Translations under genes and position numbers: made by a program
The notes under the pieces: generated by a model
What the model was told of the DNA's origin: nothing
The model's input: only the letters and a program-made list of their open reading frames with translations
Databases searched by the model: none
Part shown: in pieces, positions 14,458 to 14,487 of the stretch
How positions within the stretch are numbered: the stretch's first letter is position 1
Layout of the letters: the number at the start of each line of letters is the position of its first letter
DNA from: JACCYX01 sp964610045
GTDB taxonomy: Bacteria; Chloroflexota; Chloroflexia; Thermomicrobiales; UBA6265
Assembly: GCA_964610045.1 (NCBI GenBank)
Contig: CAZSUN010000099.1
Coordinates: 1 to 14,487 of the forward strand
Length of the DNA stretch: 14,487 nt
Direction: 5' to 3'

Positions 14458-14487
14458 TCGCGCCTTGCCGTAGGGGCCGATCGGCCC
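14458..14487. repeat. Partial GTAGGGG-type repeat at the window edge
   Basis: TCGCGCC-NNN-CCGTAGGGGC (14458-14477) matches 8908-8927 outside the three middle bases. It runs into the perfect 14-base palindrome GGGCCGATCGGCCC (14474-14487) and is cut by the end of the window. The expected right arm would be a reversed CTAC-type end just beyond it. Confidence 0.6.

Overview
The window looks like a piece of a high-GC bacterial chromosome from a draft or metagenome assembly. The gene set (an F420-type luciferase-like oxidoreductase, an IF-1 with an N-terminal extension, several cytosolic peptidases, no outer-membrane genes) and the palindromic GTAGGGG-type intergenic repeats suggest Chloroflexota, perhaps the Thermomicrobia/Sphaerobacter side. 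That placement is inference from gene content and style, not from a marker phylogeny. No tRNA, rRNA, CRISPR array or transposase was seen.

Layout: a 17-residue tail of a membrane-like protein (2-55, +) meets, tail to tail, a minus-strand operon read as YfcC-type transporter (4098-2524), M24 Xaa-Pro-type peptidase (2487-1354) and M20 glutamate-carboxypeptidase-like enzyme (1310-123). A 501-base control region (4099-4599) separates this operon from a divergent ArgE/DapE-like M20 enzyme (4600-5796, +). The two units read as a peptide or acyl-amino-acid uptake and hydrolysis locus. The control region holds two matching TGGT-N8-ACCA palindromes, one on each side. A 121-bp palindromic repeat follows, then a minus-strand pair: AlbA_2/Schlafen-like protein (7739-6960) and LLM-class oxidoreductase (6917-5970). 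Divergent from these is a Tat-exported M23 metallopeptidase with an SH3-like tail (7856-8827, +).

A second palindromic repeat lies at 8908-8990. Next comes a minus-strand pair, a GNAT acetyltransferase (11610-11041) followed by an M3 oligoendopeptidase (11007-9137). The M3 gene is interrupted near its C-terminus by 100 Ns flanked by an identical 55-base duplication, almost certainly an unmerged contig overlap; collapsing it restores a 571-residue enzyme. The right end is a plus-strand set: infA with a TTG start (11935-12243), a terminator-like hairpin, then an envelope-lipid pair, a YbhN/MprF-type flippase-like membrane protein (12396-13418) and undecaprenyl-diphosphatase UppP (13440-14303). 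The flippase GTG start overlaps the stop codon of a seven-codon leader frame.

Five of the eleven complete protein genes encode metallopeptidases (two M20, M24, M23, M3). No clearly new multi-gene system was found. The most checkable novelties are the shared divergent operators, the GTAGGGG repeat family, the seven-codon leader and the repairable assembly gap.
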